From assembly GCA_963682025.1 (NCBI GenBank), contig OY821519.1, positions 188,665,253-188,729,252 of the forward strand: a stretch of DNA of 64,000 nt. The letters are read 5' to 3'. This DNA comes from Cordilura impudica. Lineage: Eukaryota > Arthropoda > Insecta > Diptera > Scathophagidae. A model generated the notes under the pieces. The model saw only the letters and a program-made list of their open reading frames with translations, was not told where the DNA came from and ran no database searches. Position numbers and translations under genes: made by a program. This document shows, piece after piece, positions 33,572 to 45,578 of the stretch (positions are counted from its first letter, which is position 1; each line of letters opens with the position of its first letter).

Positions 33572-33865
33572 AGGCCTAGTTAGCCACACGTTGCTATAAT
33601 TTATCAGTACCGTAAATGTAACGTTGACATTTAGTGCAATTATAGAACGTAAATAACGGATCAGCATGTTGCTGTGTAAAATTAACCAAACTTTATCAGC
33701 TGTTCACAAATGTCACGTACAAACGTAACAAAAATCTATTTTAAACAGATAGGACCGTTCCGGTTACGTGACAATTGAGTTCGGTAACTGCTCTAATTGC
33801 TTTTCATGTAACAGAAAAAAACAGCTGACACGTTTGGTTAAGGTTACGTGTGGCTAACTAGGCCT
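33572..33865. repeat. MITE with 20-bp TIRs and TTA target duplication
   Basis: AGGCCTAGTTAGCCACACGT at 33572-33591 is exactly inverted at the other end (33846-33865). TTA flanks both sides (33569-33571, 33866-33868). The 294-bp length, absence of coding sequence and TWA-type duplication suggest a Harbinger-derived MITE. Confidence 0.8.
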
Positions 33866-33891
33866 TTAGATTCGAACTGAATTATTAAGGG

Positions 33892-34412
33892 TTTTCACTC
33901 TTGGTAGTAAAGTACCCTTGTAACCCTTGTAAATGTTGTAGATATAGTAAAAGTACTATTATTTACAACACCGCAACAACAAAATGTATGAAATGAAAAT
34001 TTACTACGCTGTGGTTAAAGTACAAGGGTAAAAGGTATAGTACATTAACAAGACTAAACATTTACAAGACTAAAGCAGCTGACCGTTGAGCTGCCAAAAC
34101 AATTGTTTAATTTTATTGTTCATTTTGTGGTCACTATCAAAATAAATAATAAAAAAATGGATCAAAATAATAAATATTTTAATAATAAAGATGGACCGAT
34201 AGGTAAATTTAGCATTTTCGGCATTTTTCTAATCTTCAAATGCTTTTTGATATTTTTTAGTTTTCAAATTGATGGAAAACAAAACAAAAATCAGCTGATT
34301 CATTAATTTACAATACACAATACAATATACACAGAAAAGACGTTCACGCTTTGTAATATAAAATCGTTGTAAATATAACAGGGTTGTAAATTTAACACCA
34401 AGAGTGAATACC
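33892..34412. repeat. Putative TIR-flanked repeat with CACTCTTGGT ends
   Basis: TTCACTCTTGGTAGTAAAG near 33896 is mirrored by AACACCAAGAGTGAA near 34408; GTTGTAAAT motifs recur inside both ends. I could not find a target duplication. A 67-codon frame inside (34103-34306) is low complexity and not credible. Confidence 0.5.
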
Positions 34413-34643
34413 GCTACTATGTATAAAACGATTAATTGTTATAATGAAATAATGTAAATAATATTTAACAAATAAATAAGTTGAATTGAAAAATAAAAAA
34501 GATAATTTGAACTTACATTAAATCATATATTTTTCTTAATGCGAAAAATAAACTAAAGCAGATTAAAATAAAAAAAGACATGAAACTTAAAATCATCGTA
34601 TGAAAGCAATAGGTTTTTGGTAGCAGCTTCAAAAGAGAATTAA

Positions 34644-37267
34644 CCCTTAAATGCATGATTTTTTATTTTTGATTAAAAAAAATTTTAATCATCTACAAAA
34701 TTAATGTAAGTGAAGGAAAAAATAATATTATAACCACCAAATTATTATTTTTTTTTGTATTTTGGAAAAACATACTGATGTATATCTACATCATCATGCA
34801 CAATCATTCCTTGAGTTCTTATAATAACCTGTAAATAGCAATAACATGTTCAACAATGTTGATTGTATTTTAATCCATGTTTTAATTTATGAAATATGAA
34901 ATAATGTTCCAAAAATTTTTACAATAAATTATGTCGTGTGGAATTTTAAAAAACAATTATTTTTTGCATTTAAGCATAAAGGCACATTGCATTTTTGCCA
35001 TGCCCACTGAGTTGTTCCCTTGCTCTCCGGTATTTTGCATCGCAATCTGTTGGCAAATATAGGCCAGTGATCAACGCCGTCTTTTCTGACATCTTTTGGT
35101 TGCAAAGGGTGAGGTTCCCCTCTCGATTTTTTTGTTGCTTGTAAATTTGTTTCAAGCGAGGTATTGCCAGGTCGACCTCTTTTGTTTCCGCTTAATTGTG
35201 GTCCAATTTTGCGAAGGGTATCAGCCAATTCATTTCGAAACTGACCAAGATTTAGTAACTGCTTACTGGAGACACCCCTTGCAATAGCATGTTTTTTCAT
35301 AAGTTGCCAAGAGTTTATTAGCGCAAGGTCCAAAATGTGGTAAAATAAGCGAAGGTACCACTTTCGGCTCTTGACCCTTATGCGATAGCGACCTAAGTAG
35401 CTATCCATAAGGTCAACTCCACCCATATGCTTATTATACTCTTGGACAACTTTAGGATAAGGTATATTCACTTGTTGTTTTAGGCGCTTATCATACCGGC
35501 TTATACTGCCCACAGGTTGAGAACCAATATATGTCGACAATAAGGGAACCACTTTGTTGTCTTTCCACACAGTCGCTGTAAAATCAACCCCATCATAATG
35601 AGCAGTTCTTTCTTCATACGTTCCTCTAGGAATCGCAGTTTTCATAAGATCCTTCTTATCCGGAAGCCGACAGTTTGGCAATATGTTTTGTTGTACGGTT
35701 CTAACGCAATGTATACCTTGTTTTGACAAATAATAAGCCGGTGGCAATGAAGTATAAAAATTATCAAAATATAATATGTGATTTTTCATCCGCGGTATGA
35801 CTTTGGCTAACCGTACAACAATATTATTCGTGGCTCCTAGGTCTGGCTCATCTGGTGCCCTTTTATCTTCTTGGCCAGAATAAACTTCAAAACGGTATAC
35901 ATATCCCGTAAGATTGCATAGCACAAACAGTTTGTAGCCCCACTTATGGGGCTTGTTTGGCAAGTACCGTCTAAAGAGAGACGCTGGTCAATTGGTATAG
36001 ATGAAAATGTTTCATTTAGATGGTCTAAGGCAGGTCTTATTTTGTGTAAGCGATCGTGATTTGGGTGATCTCTTGGAAGATGCTTTTCGTTGTTGTTAAA
36101 GTGCAACACACTCCTTATAGTTTCAAAACGGTTAACCGGCATTGCACTCTTTATTGGTTCATAACCATATTTTTCGTTCCAACAAGAGCGAACACTCGGG
36201 AAATGTTGAACTGACATAAAAAGCAAAATCCCTATGAATTTTTTTAAATCGTCAACATTTGTCAGAAAAGAAGTTGCAGGGTTGCTTTGAGTGGCATAAA
36301 GGCTAGTTTCATCTACGATTTTTTGAAGGAAGTCTGGAGTAAAAAAGTGGAGAAAACACCTGTACGGGGTGTCTAACTCGGCTATATCTTCATGTAATGT
36401 TCCATCATAACATATATGATTTTTTTTCCAAACAAGGCTGCATTTATCAAACAAATTCATGAAGTTGTCTTGGACTTCCTTTTGTACAGATGGGCCATGT
36501 GAACCATACTCAGTAAGAAGTGGATCAGTTTCTTCGCCAAGATCGTGGTCAGCGGTTTCTTGTTCACCTAAAGGGTCGGCTTCTTCCGCCAAATTTTCAA
36601 GAAGGTCCCTAGTGATCGCGTAAAATTGATCTTCGTCATCATTTTCATCTTCTAGCCCATCTTCCGAAACGTTACCATCTTCTAAATCAGCTAGAATCTT
36701 TTCAATGTCTTTAGTTTTCAGCGATCGAGACATAATGTGATAATAAAAATGTCAATTCACAAGAAATTGTAAAAAAGTAGAATATTAAGGCAAATTTAAC
36801 AGTATATATTTATACAAACATAAAAATATAAATAAGAACTCCCTTTACTACAATAGAAAATATTCAGAACTGATTTTGCATACTGATGTATATCTACATC
36901 ATATACAAAATACAGTTTTTCATGCACAAATTCATCAGCATTTAAAAACTTGGAGATAAAATGCATTTTACTTACCTTTTGCTATCCAAAAACTATATTT
37001 TTTTACTATATTTTATGTTAATTTTATATAAATAATCACACTTTTTAACGCACAACAAAATGAAATTATACACAAACTGAGTTGCTCCTGTTAAAATTGT
37101 AACAGACAATAAAAAAAAAGCTTATTGAGCTTTTGTTTGCAAGAGATAACGGAAAATCAGTGATGTCAATTTCATATGTAAAAAAAAAACAATGCAAACG
37201 TTACCACATCAAGCGCTATGAAGGTTTTAATATGTGATGTAGATCTACATCACTATGCATTTAAGGG
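34644..37267 (-). mobile_element. piggyBac-family transposon
   Basis: 2,624 bp flanked by TTAA on both sides (34640-34643, 37268-37271) with 13-bp inverted termini CCCTTAAATGCAT. GATGTATATCTACATC-type 16-mers recur subterminally at 34778, 36885 and, as the perfect palindrome GATGTAGATCTACATC, at 37236. It carries one minus-strand transposase gene. TTAA targeting and the transposase sequence identify the family. Confidence 0.92.
34929..36733 (-). pseudogene. piggyBac transposase with an internal deletion
   Basis: The N-terminal frame runs from 36733 to about 35970 (acidic start LADLEDGNVSEDGLEDENDD, then FKKFIGILLFMSVQHFPSV-like text and PIDQRLSLDG). The C-terminal frame runs from about 35965 to 34929 (NKPHKWGYKLFVLCNLTGY, ILYFDNFYTSLPPAYY, KHMGGVDLMDSYLGRYR). 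The three catalytic Asp of the family lie in LSLD, YFDNFYTS and GGVDLMD, and all are present. The conserved segment that normally joins the first Asp (DEQ...) to the KPHKWG block is deleted and the frame is shifted. A C-terminal Cys-rich motif (W-x-IFANRLRCK, CNVPLCLNAKNNC) resembles the PHD/RING-like zinc domain of piggyBac. No intron is evident. The copy is inactive but could be cross-mobilised because its ends are intact. Confidence 0.9.
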
Positions 37268-37312
37268 TTAAGAAAAAGCGCGTCGTCAAAAATCGTCGTC
37301 TGAATTGGGCCT

Positions 37313-38004
37313 TAGATATTGAAAAAGCGTTTGACACCGTTTGGCATAATGGCCTAGTATTTATAAGGCCAATATTAACATACGCGTGTCCTATTTGGAG
37401 TGACGCTGCCAGCTGCCACCTAAAACGCTTACAAATCATAGAAAACAAATGTCTTAAAATGATAAATACAATACCCTGGAGGTATGCTACAAATCTTCCT
37501 CATGAAGAAACAGGTTATGAAAAATTATCGACTTCATAACAAGGATTAATAACAAATGCTTTGCCAAAATTGAAAATTCCTCTTACCCACTGATAAGAGA
37601 ATGTAGAGAAATAACGTAAAATTAAAAAGAAATCACCAAATTGAAAATTATATGCTTATAGAGGTCTATTATTTCTAATAAACCTTCTATAAGCACATAA
37701 ATATTTTCAGATAGTATTTGAATCTATTAAATCATATAAAGGTTTTTCCTCCCATTTTCCTCCCAATTTCCATTGGGAAAAACTCCCATGGACCCCCTAA
37801 TTGATGCCCATGGAATTACAGTTTGCTGTAGTGGCGTTGCCACAAACAACAAAATTTATTTCCAAGAATTCCAATAATTATTATTATATATGTATTATTT
37901 CTTGCAATATCTATATGTAAAGATAAGATCACATACTTATGTAAATATCAAATTTGTTAAAATATGTAAATAAAGGAAGAATATATAATTGAAAAAAAAA
38001 AAAA
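37313..38004 (+). pseudogene. 5'-truncated LINE copy with poly(A) tail
   Basis: Sense-strand piece of the jockey-like LINE. It reads DIEKAFDTVWHNGL, then jumps by internal deletion to FIRPILTYACPIWSDAASCH, continues to the end of ORF2 (about 37540) and through the 3' UTR to AATAAA (about 37970) and a run of 14 A at 37992-38005. It defines the 3' UTR that is split up at 6768-7806. It lies directly beside the right TTAA of piggyBac and about 90 bp upstream of a possible Glg1 promoter motif. Confidence 0.8.
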
Positions 38005-38090
38005 ACATTAAAACATACCATATTAAGGTTTTTAAGTCGCCCTATTCTACTGTTGTTTTTTATGTTTTTAATAGGGAAGAAACAAATTTG

Positions 38091-38101
38091 TGGCAACACT
38101 G
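38091..38101 (+). promoter_or_regulatory. Candidate core promoter motif for Glg1
   Basis: TGGCAACACTG resembles the fly core-promoter motif 1 (YGGTCACACTR), with two mismatches, 150 bp upstream of the start codon. No TATA box is obvious, as usual for housekeeping genes. A short upstream frame (ATG at 38218, 8 codons) precedes the Glg1 ATG. Confidence 0.3.
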
Positions 38102-38252
38102 TTATGATTGCATATTAATGCATTCACTTCTTTGCGGTGTGTGTTAAAAAAATAAATAAATACATAAATACGTGTTAAATTGGTAAAAATACAGAAAAAA
38201 TTATCAAAATATTACAAATGAATGCAGTAAACAACACGCAATAAATAACGAT

Positions 38253-40091
38253 ATGAAAAATAAATTTATAATAATTCTTATGTTTACCGGCTTGTTGGTA
38301 AACGAAACGATACAACAGGCTGTTTTTAAGGTGGAGCAAGACAATAAACAGCAACTTTTACGTGTAGTTAGGGCGGCTGTTGATAATAATTTGGCTACCA
38401 CAAGAGATCATACTTTGATAGATAATCATGATTGCGAGGAGCTACGGTCTCTATGTACTCACGTCAAAGCAACTGATAACCTTTCGGTCTTAGAATGTGT
38501 GTCAACATTTACATCTAGTCAGCTGGAAGCAATGCCAGATAAATGCCAACATGCTGTATGGCAAATAACCAAAGAAATGATAGGTGCGAGATGGGTGGAA
38601 GAAAATCTCTTGAAGGGGCAGTGTCTAAAAGAGAGAGACTCATTTGAGTCGTGCATCAATGCTGTAGACATATGGTCCTGTATTAAAGAGAGGGCATTAC
38701 AGTTGGAACATGGCAATAAATGTCGTAGTAACATTAAACGGGTTTATGCTGTATTCTTTCCAGATTATGAAAATTTAGGTGATTTCTTTAATTCCTGTTC
38801 CACAGAAATTGAACAACTTGAGTGTGGGCGCCTCAATGTGGAACACAAACCCATCTCGCAATTAGAGACAGTGCAATGCTTACAGCAGACAGGATCAGAT
38901 GTTTTAAGTCAACCATGTAAGGCTAGTATAGCCAGAATAGAATTGATAGAAGCGGATTTAAAATTCTTTGAGATCTGCTCAGAAGATTTAAAGCATTTAT
39001 GCCCTCAGGAAGTGGCAGGAACTCCAGGAGCTTTTAAATGCCTAGTAAAAAATAAGAGCAATCCCTCGCTGACTAATCGTTGTAGTGATGAAATTACTCA
39101 AAGAGATCGTGAAATAGCTAAAGATTATCGTATATCTCACGGTTTGGCAAAGGCCTGCAAAGACGACATCAAACAACATCACTGCCGCCGTGGTGTCTCT
39201 GAAGATAAACAGGTGCGTTTGGCACAAATTCTACTGTGCCTAGAGACAATTGAGAAAAATGGAACAAAGATAACACCTGAATGTCGTAGTGAAATTGATG
39301 ATCATCGACGTATGCTGATGTCTGACGGACAATTATCTCCCGAAATTTTAAATGATTGTGCAGATGATATTCCCAAATTCTGTGGCAATGTTGACAAATT
39401 ATCAAATATAGGAATGGGTCAGGGAACAGGAATAGAAATTATTCACTGCCTTCTGGAACATGCCCGTAAGAGACGAAAAGACAGACGTGTCACCTCACAA
39501 TGCCTACGTTCTTTGGAAATTCTAATTAAAATATCTGATGTTGGTGAGGACTGGCGTGTTGATCCGGTTCTGAGACATAATTGCAAGCCAGTAGTTGATG
39601 TCGCCTGTCGTGATACTGATGGTGGCGATGCTCGTGTTATGTCTTGTTTAATGGAACAATTGGGCACTCCCGCTATGACTCCTGACTGTGAACATTCACT
39701 TTTGCTAATACAATACTTTGTGGCGAGAGATTTTAAATTGGATCCTCAGTTGTATAAACATTGTCATGATGATGCTATTAAATATTGTCATGCCAAAAAG
39801 CAATGGGATGATATTGCCGATATACAAATGGATCCCGAACGGGGTCCACTCATACTGCCATGTCTTCATAGAATGGCTTATAGTGATGATGATCAAAATA
39901 CTTTACGTCCTGCATGTTTTAAGGAAGTAAAGCGTGTAATGCGCCAACGTGCTGTATCAGTAGATTTGATTCCTGAAGTTGAGGATGCTTGTATTGAAGA
40001 TTTATCATATTATTGTTTTGAACACACGGAAAAGGGTGCCGAAATGGATTGTTTACAAACACATTTGGAAAAGTTACAAAAATCCTGTAAG
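38253..40091 (+). CDS. Glg1: Golgi apparatus protein 1 homologue, exon 1
   Basis: 613 codons from ATG at 38253 to the donor AAG/GTAAGT at 40091/40092 (phase 0). It opens with a signal peptide (KFIIILMFTGLLVNE) and then a long series of about 60-residue Cys-rich GLG1 repeats (for example CKDDIKQHHCRRG, CADDIPKFCGNVD, CHDDAIKYCHAKK, CIEDLSYYCFEHTEKGAEMDC). Each repeat has the family pattern C-xx-D-x5-C ... C. GLG1 (MG-160, ESL-1, cysteine-rich FGF receptor) is a type I membrane glycoprotein of the Golgi lumen that binds growth factors and selectin ligands in vertebrates; its fly role is less defined. The start fits because the signal peptide follows immediately. The reading frame is intact throughout. 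This is the only ordinary host gene visible. Confidence 0.93.
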
Positions 40092-40283
40092 GTAAGTTTT
40101 GAATAGTCGTATTTTTTATTTACTTGGATTTAGATTCCAATAAAATTGTTTTCATTCGCTTTAAAAAACTTGACTTAAACCGAGCCTTTGGGATGTCAGT
40201 TAAACTTAGTATACTAATAATTTTCGGAATATTTAACTAAAGCGTTAAAAATAGCGGGTTTAAATAAATAAGTCGCATTTTTT

Positions 40284-40595
40284 ATGTGTAAACATCTATA
40301 CGCGCAGGGGGGTAAATTTCTATTTCACAATACAATCACAAAAACAGCGTAACACAAATCGGTGAGAGCTGTAACACAAATCGGTGTGTGACTTATGATT
40401 GTATTGGTGAAAAAATTATGATATAAAATTGTTTTTTTAAAAGCGTCATCGTTGTATCACTTACATACGTTTATATTGGGATATTTTAAACGTTTTACAG
40501 CTGAAACAGTTTTTGCTATAAGTGATACATAGATGACGCTTTCTGTTTGATTTTAAAAAATGACAAAAATCTTAAATTACTAGATGTTTACACAT
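40284..40595. repeat. Foldback repeat in Glg1 intron 1
   Basis: Outer arms ATGTGTAAACATCTA (40284-40298) and its exact complement (40581-40595). Inner arms are AAGCGTCATCGTTGTATCAC (about 40441) and TAAGTGATACATAGATGACG (about 40519), nearly complementary. ACACAAATCGGTG is repeated twice near 40355-40386. No coding potential; a MITE-like hairpin. Confidence 0.65.
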
Positions 40596-40605
40596 CTCCC
40601 CTGTG

Positions 40606-41139
40606 ATCGAACTCACATGATTTTTTAATCAGTTCGATTAAATAAAACCACACTTTGTATTGAAATTAGAAACATAAAAAATTAAAAAAAAAAATAATAT
40701 TAAAAATGGTTAGATTTTTTTTTTATTTAATTTTTTCAAGATATCTCAGCGATAATGTTAATAAAAGCACTATTTTTGCTTTTTTGACTTTTTATTCCGA
40801 TTTTCGAAGAAACATAGTTTGTCACTTATGTAAGTCAAAAGAAAACATAAAAAGGAGCTTACCTTTAACTTCAAAATTGTTTGACTAAAGAGTTAAAAAC
40901 TAAGTTTAACTGATATTCAAAACTCTTGCACTCAGTTGATTATGCTACAAGAATCATACCGTGCAGAGTCCATTTGCAAAATGAGTTTTACCTATGGTCT
41001 ATGAGTAGTAAGTTACGAAAATTAAAAAAAAAACAAAACCATTTATTTGTACATTGTATTTGCCTATCCTCCACTATAAGTAACTGAAAATAACTTCAGA
41101 AAAAATAACAAAACTTGGAAGCCTCTACTATATAAGAAT
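40606..41139. other. Intron 1 sequence without a recognised feature
   Basis: AT-rich intronic DNA. A 60-codon frame at 40706-40888 begins after a run of T and has no motif, so I do not call it a gene. Confidence 0.5.
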
Positions 41140-41900
41140 TGAAAACTTTTTCTGCTTCACAACGCCGAGGCATGAAGTCAAATAAATTGTTATTGATATC
41201 CATTGAAATTTTTTGCCACACTGAATTAACAATGTAATTTCGTGTTCATATTTTTCGATCTATAATTTCCCATAGATTTTCTATGGGATTGAGATCTGGT
41301 GATTAGGCTGGCCATTCTAAAACACTTCATTAGATTGTTGCCATTCGGTTACAACTTCGAGGGTGTGTTAGCTCATTGTCATGTTATAAACTTTCATACT
41401 GGGGACATATTTTCCACCGCGAATAGAGACATTACGTCGTTTAGAATTTGCTGTATCCAATTCTAGTTCGAGTATATTTTACTACATGAGTTGGACCCAT
41501 TCCTTGGCCCAAATTCTATACTATAATATTGGCACAGCCAAACTTAACAGTTTTATATATATATTTTGGGTAAAAACTTTTTTCCATCATGGCCTCTTAA
41601 ATAAAACTCATCTGAAAAGAGAACAGTATTGCATCTGAAAAGAGAACAGTATTCCGTCTCGACCAGTTTATGTGTTCTTTAGCAAAATTTAAGCGAACCA
41701 AACGATTTTTCTGTGATATCAGTGGTTTCTCCACAAGACGATAACAACCAAGTTCAGCCTCAATTTTTCGTCGAGAAATAGTTCGAGAACAAATTTTTAA
41801 TTTCAGATTGTGAATGACCTCTTTATGTAGCCTTTTTGGACATTTTTTAAACTCTTGCTATTAAATTATCCTGTATTTGACTCGTTTTACGGGGCCTGTC
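41140..41900 (-). pseudogene. Decayed Tc1-like transposase
   Basis: On the minus strand the region reads, through several frames, PDRPRKTSQIQDNLI (about 41890), LFSDEFYLRGHDGKKFL (about 41600) and SDLNPIENLWEIIDRK (about 41280). These are the linker, the first/second Asp region and the PIENLW block of Tc1 transposases. A 22-bp segment (CATCTGAAAAGAGAACAGTA...) is duplicated at about 41610-41652. Stops and shifts are everywhere, so this is an old relic inside Glg1 intron 1. Confidence 0.75.
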
Positions 41901-43514
41901 GGATAAATGATATTTGATCACGATATTTCTTGATAATTTTTTAAAATACATATGTATTTATTCTGTTATTCTGGTTATTAACTCTTCACAAAACTTTTTT
42001 CTAGTTATTATTTTCAATTAATTAATTATAAGATTAAAACATTGAAAAATACAATTGTGTTAAAAAAAATCAAAATAAAACGTCAGAAATTATAAATATT
42101 TAAATAGCAGCATTTTCTTTCATACTGTTTTCTATTTTTATTGTTTTAATCAACTCTGGTGCCGCAGTTTAAAAGTTGGGATTGTTGTTGTCACCACTAA
42201 AAAATTACTTTTTTTCGTTAACTATTTTTTCTTAATTGTATTCTTTATAACAAATTTGTTATCTTTCGATAGAGAATACACCAAAGAGTGAATGATTTCG
42301 AAAAAAAAAATACATAATTTTAGGACTAAACGCGAAATCATTAATAAAAAATTTGGCAAATTCAGTATTTTGGAATAGTTTCCAATGTATTGTCACCCAC
42401 TGTACAGCCATTGAAATGTAAATAGGGTGACATAAATAACTTTTTTCCAAAAGAATAAATGTTTTTCTTTGTGAGTTTTTCCAAAGTTTCGTTTTTTAAT
42501 AAAACACTAGAAAAGTCCGAAAATCTGAAGTCAGTTTTTCGGGTCACATCAGGATTTTGTTCTACAGGGGGCAAGTCCTAACCCCTACTATTAACTAAAT
42601 CATTAGGGAGGGTCGGAGATGGTTAATGTATGACCGACCCATTTTTCTCTGGACCCTCCTTAGGGGACTCCCTTGCACATTTTTTTTTTTGGCTTGGTTA
42701 AATAGAACGTGTTTTTTATATTTCTGGTTTTACTTCCTTTTCTCTCAGTTTTTTCGAAGGTAACGTCTTTCATTAAATTGAAAACTGAATAATATCTAAT
42801 AAAAATATATTTTTGAAAATTGTTATACAGTATAACATTTTTTGAGAGGAGCGGATTCTTTCGGCTAATGCGTCAAAATATGTTTGCTTCATTAAGTTGT
42901 CTGCTCATACGGATCAATTTGAAAATTCCATATTAAATCTTTTTTAATTGCCTTATTTATCTTGATTTATCTATATATTGTTGTTTTAGGCTGTCGTTCT
43001 TTACTTTGTGTGTGTTAATTTTTATCATATACGCTTCAACAAATTGCATTGTACACCGTATTTCAAAAGCACTTTACCATTTGTGCAATCTCTGTCGGGA
43101 CTACAATGTTTTCCATGACCAATGTTTCGAATATTTGTAAGGAATACACTTATTGCAATTTCATATTTTAAAAACAAAATTAATACTAATTTGTACGAAT
43201 ACAGTTCTGGTAAAGTGTCCCAATTATATGTCAAAATAAATTATGTAGTGTAATTATTATGGATGTTTTATAATCTGAGAGTACTATATCAGTATTAACT
43301 ATAATAAAAAAAAACAAGTTGAAATAAAGAAATATATAAGTAATTCGTTGCACTGTTTCTTCTATTTCAATGGCTGTAATTATTTATAACTTTATTTTAA
43401 GAATCAAAATATATATTGATAGGATAAGGCAAGGTTATAAGCTTGTAAGTTTTATTAATTTTATAGCTTGTTTATTATTAATTACTTAAATATAACATTA
43501 TTTATACTTTTCAG
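41901..43514. other. Remainder of Glg1 intron 1
   Basis: AT-rich. A more GC-rich patch at 42540-42670 (GGGGGCAAGTCCTAACCCC, GGACCCTCCTTAGGGGACTC) stands out but I cannot assign it. It ends in the acceptor TTTATACTTTTCAG at 43514. Confidence 0.5.
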
Positions 43515-44027
43515 GATGCTGTAAGTCAATATACAGAAGAAGAGGCTGCCCATATTGAATTAAATCCTGTCATTATGTCCGTGTGCACAGAGGCAATGAA
43601 AACACATTGTGATCATATACTTAAGGGAGGCAAAGATAAAGGCGACATGATGGATTGTTTGATATCACATAAAAATGATGCGGACTTACGGCAAGACCTC
43701 AAATGTCGAGCAGCTATTGAACATTTTCAAATAATATCATTGAAAAATTATCATTTTACATATAAGTTTAAGGAATCATGTCGTCCATATGTAGTTCGTT
43801 TCTGTTCTGGAAGTACTACAAAGAATGATGTGGTAGCCTGTCTCAGTGAGGTGATGCGTAATGATACAATAAGAGGCCAACGGCCACGTTTACCCAAAGA
43901 ATGTAGACAACAAGTTAAGGCTCAATTGTATCAGCAGAGAGAAACCTTGGCACTAGATCCAAAATTGGCAAATGCATGTAGTAAAGAGTTGGAAGAATTT
44001 TGTTCAGATAAGAAAGGACCTGGAGAG
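43515..44027 (+). CDS. Glg1: Golgi apparatus protein 1 homologue, exon 2
   Basis: 171 codons between TACTTTTCAG (43514) and the donor GAG/GTGAAT (44027/44028), phase 0 at both ends. It encodes further GLG1 repeats: CTEAMKTHCDHILKGGKDKG, CRPYVVRFCSGSTTKNDVVAC and CSKELEEFCSDKKGPGE. The frame continues from exon 1 (SCK/DAVSQYTEEEAAHIELNPV). Read-through past the donor meets a stop at 44076, which supports splicing at 44027. The gap to the next exon is 1.2 kb and mostly a TIR element. Confidence 0.9.
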
Positions 44028-44134
44028 GTGAATAATAAGAATGCAAGTTCTATGTTTCATTCAAATTTCATTAATTAAAACAATTTATAATTTCATATCA
44101 TTTCTTTTTTTTAATTTTAAAATGTATTTATGTA

Positions 44135-45168
44135 CGTTTCATGTCAAGTGACCCAACTTTTGAAACCGATGTTCTTCTGATCGGGATGATATTTGCACCA
44201 AGGTTAGTCCTATTGGATAGTAGTTTAGTAGTTTTTTAACAAGATCGGTCAAGAACTATCTGAATTAGAGGGGTTCAAAATTTGACATTTTGGCCAAACA
44301 GGTGTTTTTTCTCATCTTTTTACCTCTTGTTCTTAGCAAAATTTGTCCCAAATAGTTTAGATAGCTATTTCTGCAATAAATTAACAAAAATAAAAAAAAA
44401 TTGACTTTTCAAGAAACACCCTTTTTTTGCTCAAAAGCTTAGTTTTTTTCTTTAAGAGCTTTTTGGTCGCTTAGTGGAATGCAAGTGGGATATCTATAAA
44501 AAAATGTTTTGTAACTCAAGACAACGGTTTTTAATTTTTAGCATATGAACTAATTTCAATTTTTTCCTATAAGTGTGTAAGTGTTTCTAAAACCCATAAA
44601 AATAAAACGTATAATGAGAAACTAGACAAATTAACCTTTTCGACAGTATGTAACATATCTAACTAAAATTTCGATACTGTAATACCCGCAATATGTTAAC
44701 CTCAGGAAAAAAAACACTTTTTTCCTATAGAAATGTTGAAAATTATTTTTTTATTTATTTGTAATAATAATTAAATTAATATATGTATGTATAATAATAA
44801 TAAAAATAAAAATATAAATAATTTAATAAAATTTAATCGGCGTTTTTTGGAAAAAAGTCTAAAAATTTTTTGATATTGCAAAAAAAGCCCAAAAAAATTT
44901 TTATTTCCTTTTTAATTTCTTTTCCGCAAGATTGAAGAAATAACTATTTAAACTATTTGGGACAAATTGTGCTAAGAACAATAGGTAAAAAGTTACATGG
45001 ATGAGAAAAAACAAATGTTTGGCCAAAATGTCAAATTTTGACCCCCTCTCACTCAGAGAGTTCTTGACCGATCTTGTTGAAAAATTGTGTCTCAACTACT
45101 ATCCAATAGGACTAACCTTCCGATCGGAAGACATCGGTTTCAAAAGTTGGGTCACTTGACATGAAACG
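44135..45168. repeat. Non-autonomous DNA element with ~250-bp TIRs in Glg1 intron 2
   Basis: CGTTTCATGTCAAGTGACCC at 44135 is mirrored at 45149-45168, and the two arms stay complementary for about 250 bp (CAAGATCGGTCAAGAACT, CAAAATTTGACATTTTGGCC and others in both). About 500 bp of AT-rich centre separates them, without any transposase. The target duplication was not resolved. Confidence 0.8.
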
Positions 45169-45209
45169 CCCCATATATAATTTTTTATTTATTTTAAAAT
45201 TTATTTTAG

Positions 45210-45578
45210 GCCTTAGAATGCTTGGCTTTGAATACACCACGTTTAGGTAATGCCTGTCATCATGCTATATTTTTGGTTAAAAAATCTGAACTGGGTGATA
45301 GTGAAACGGATTATACTTTAGTTAATACTTGTAAAGAAATGACTTATAAATATTGTTCTAAAACGGATCCCATGCGTTTGTTAGATTGCTTAAAAACCTA
45401 TAAAGATGATCCGACCTTTGATGCTCGCTGTCATTTAGTGGTAGTCAATCGTATGATTGAACAAAACACAGATTTTAGATTTAATCCCACACTACAATCG
45501 CATTGTGGCAAAAATATTGATCGTTATTGTTCCGATATTGTGGCTAAAGCCCAACCCAATGAAGAGTTGAATGGCAAG
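45210..45578 (+). CDS. Glg1: Golgi apparatus protein 1 homologue, exon 3
   Basis: 123 codons, from TTATTTTAG/GCC (45209/45210) to AAG/GTAAGT (45578/45579), phase 0. The junction with exon 2 reads GPGE/ALECLALNTPRLGNAC, which completes a GLG1 repeat. It contains CKEMTYKYCSKTDPMRLLDC and CGKNIDRYCSDIVAKAQP, and ends NEELNGK. The frame stops 15 codons after the donor if unspliced. Confidence 0.9.

Noticed and set aside
42540..42670. GC-richer patch with GGGGGCAAGTCCTAACCCC that might be a transposon end or structured RNA
   Set aside because: No inverted partner, target duplication or coding sequence was found, so it cannot be supported as a feature.
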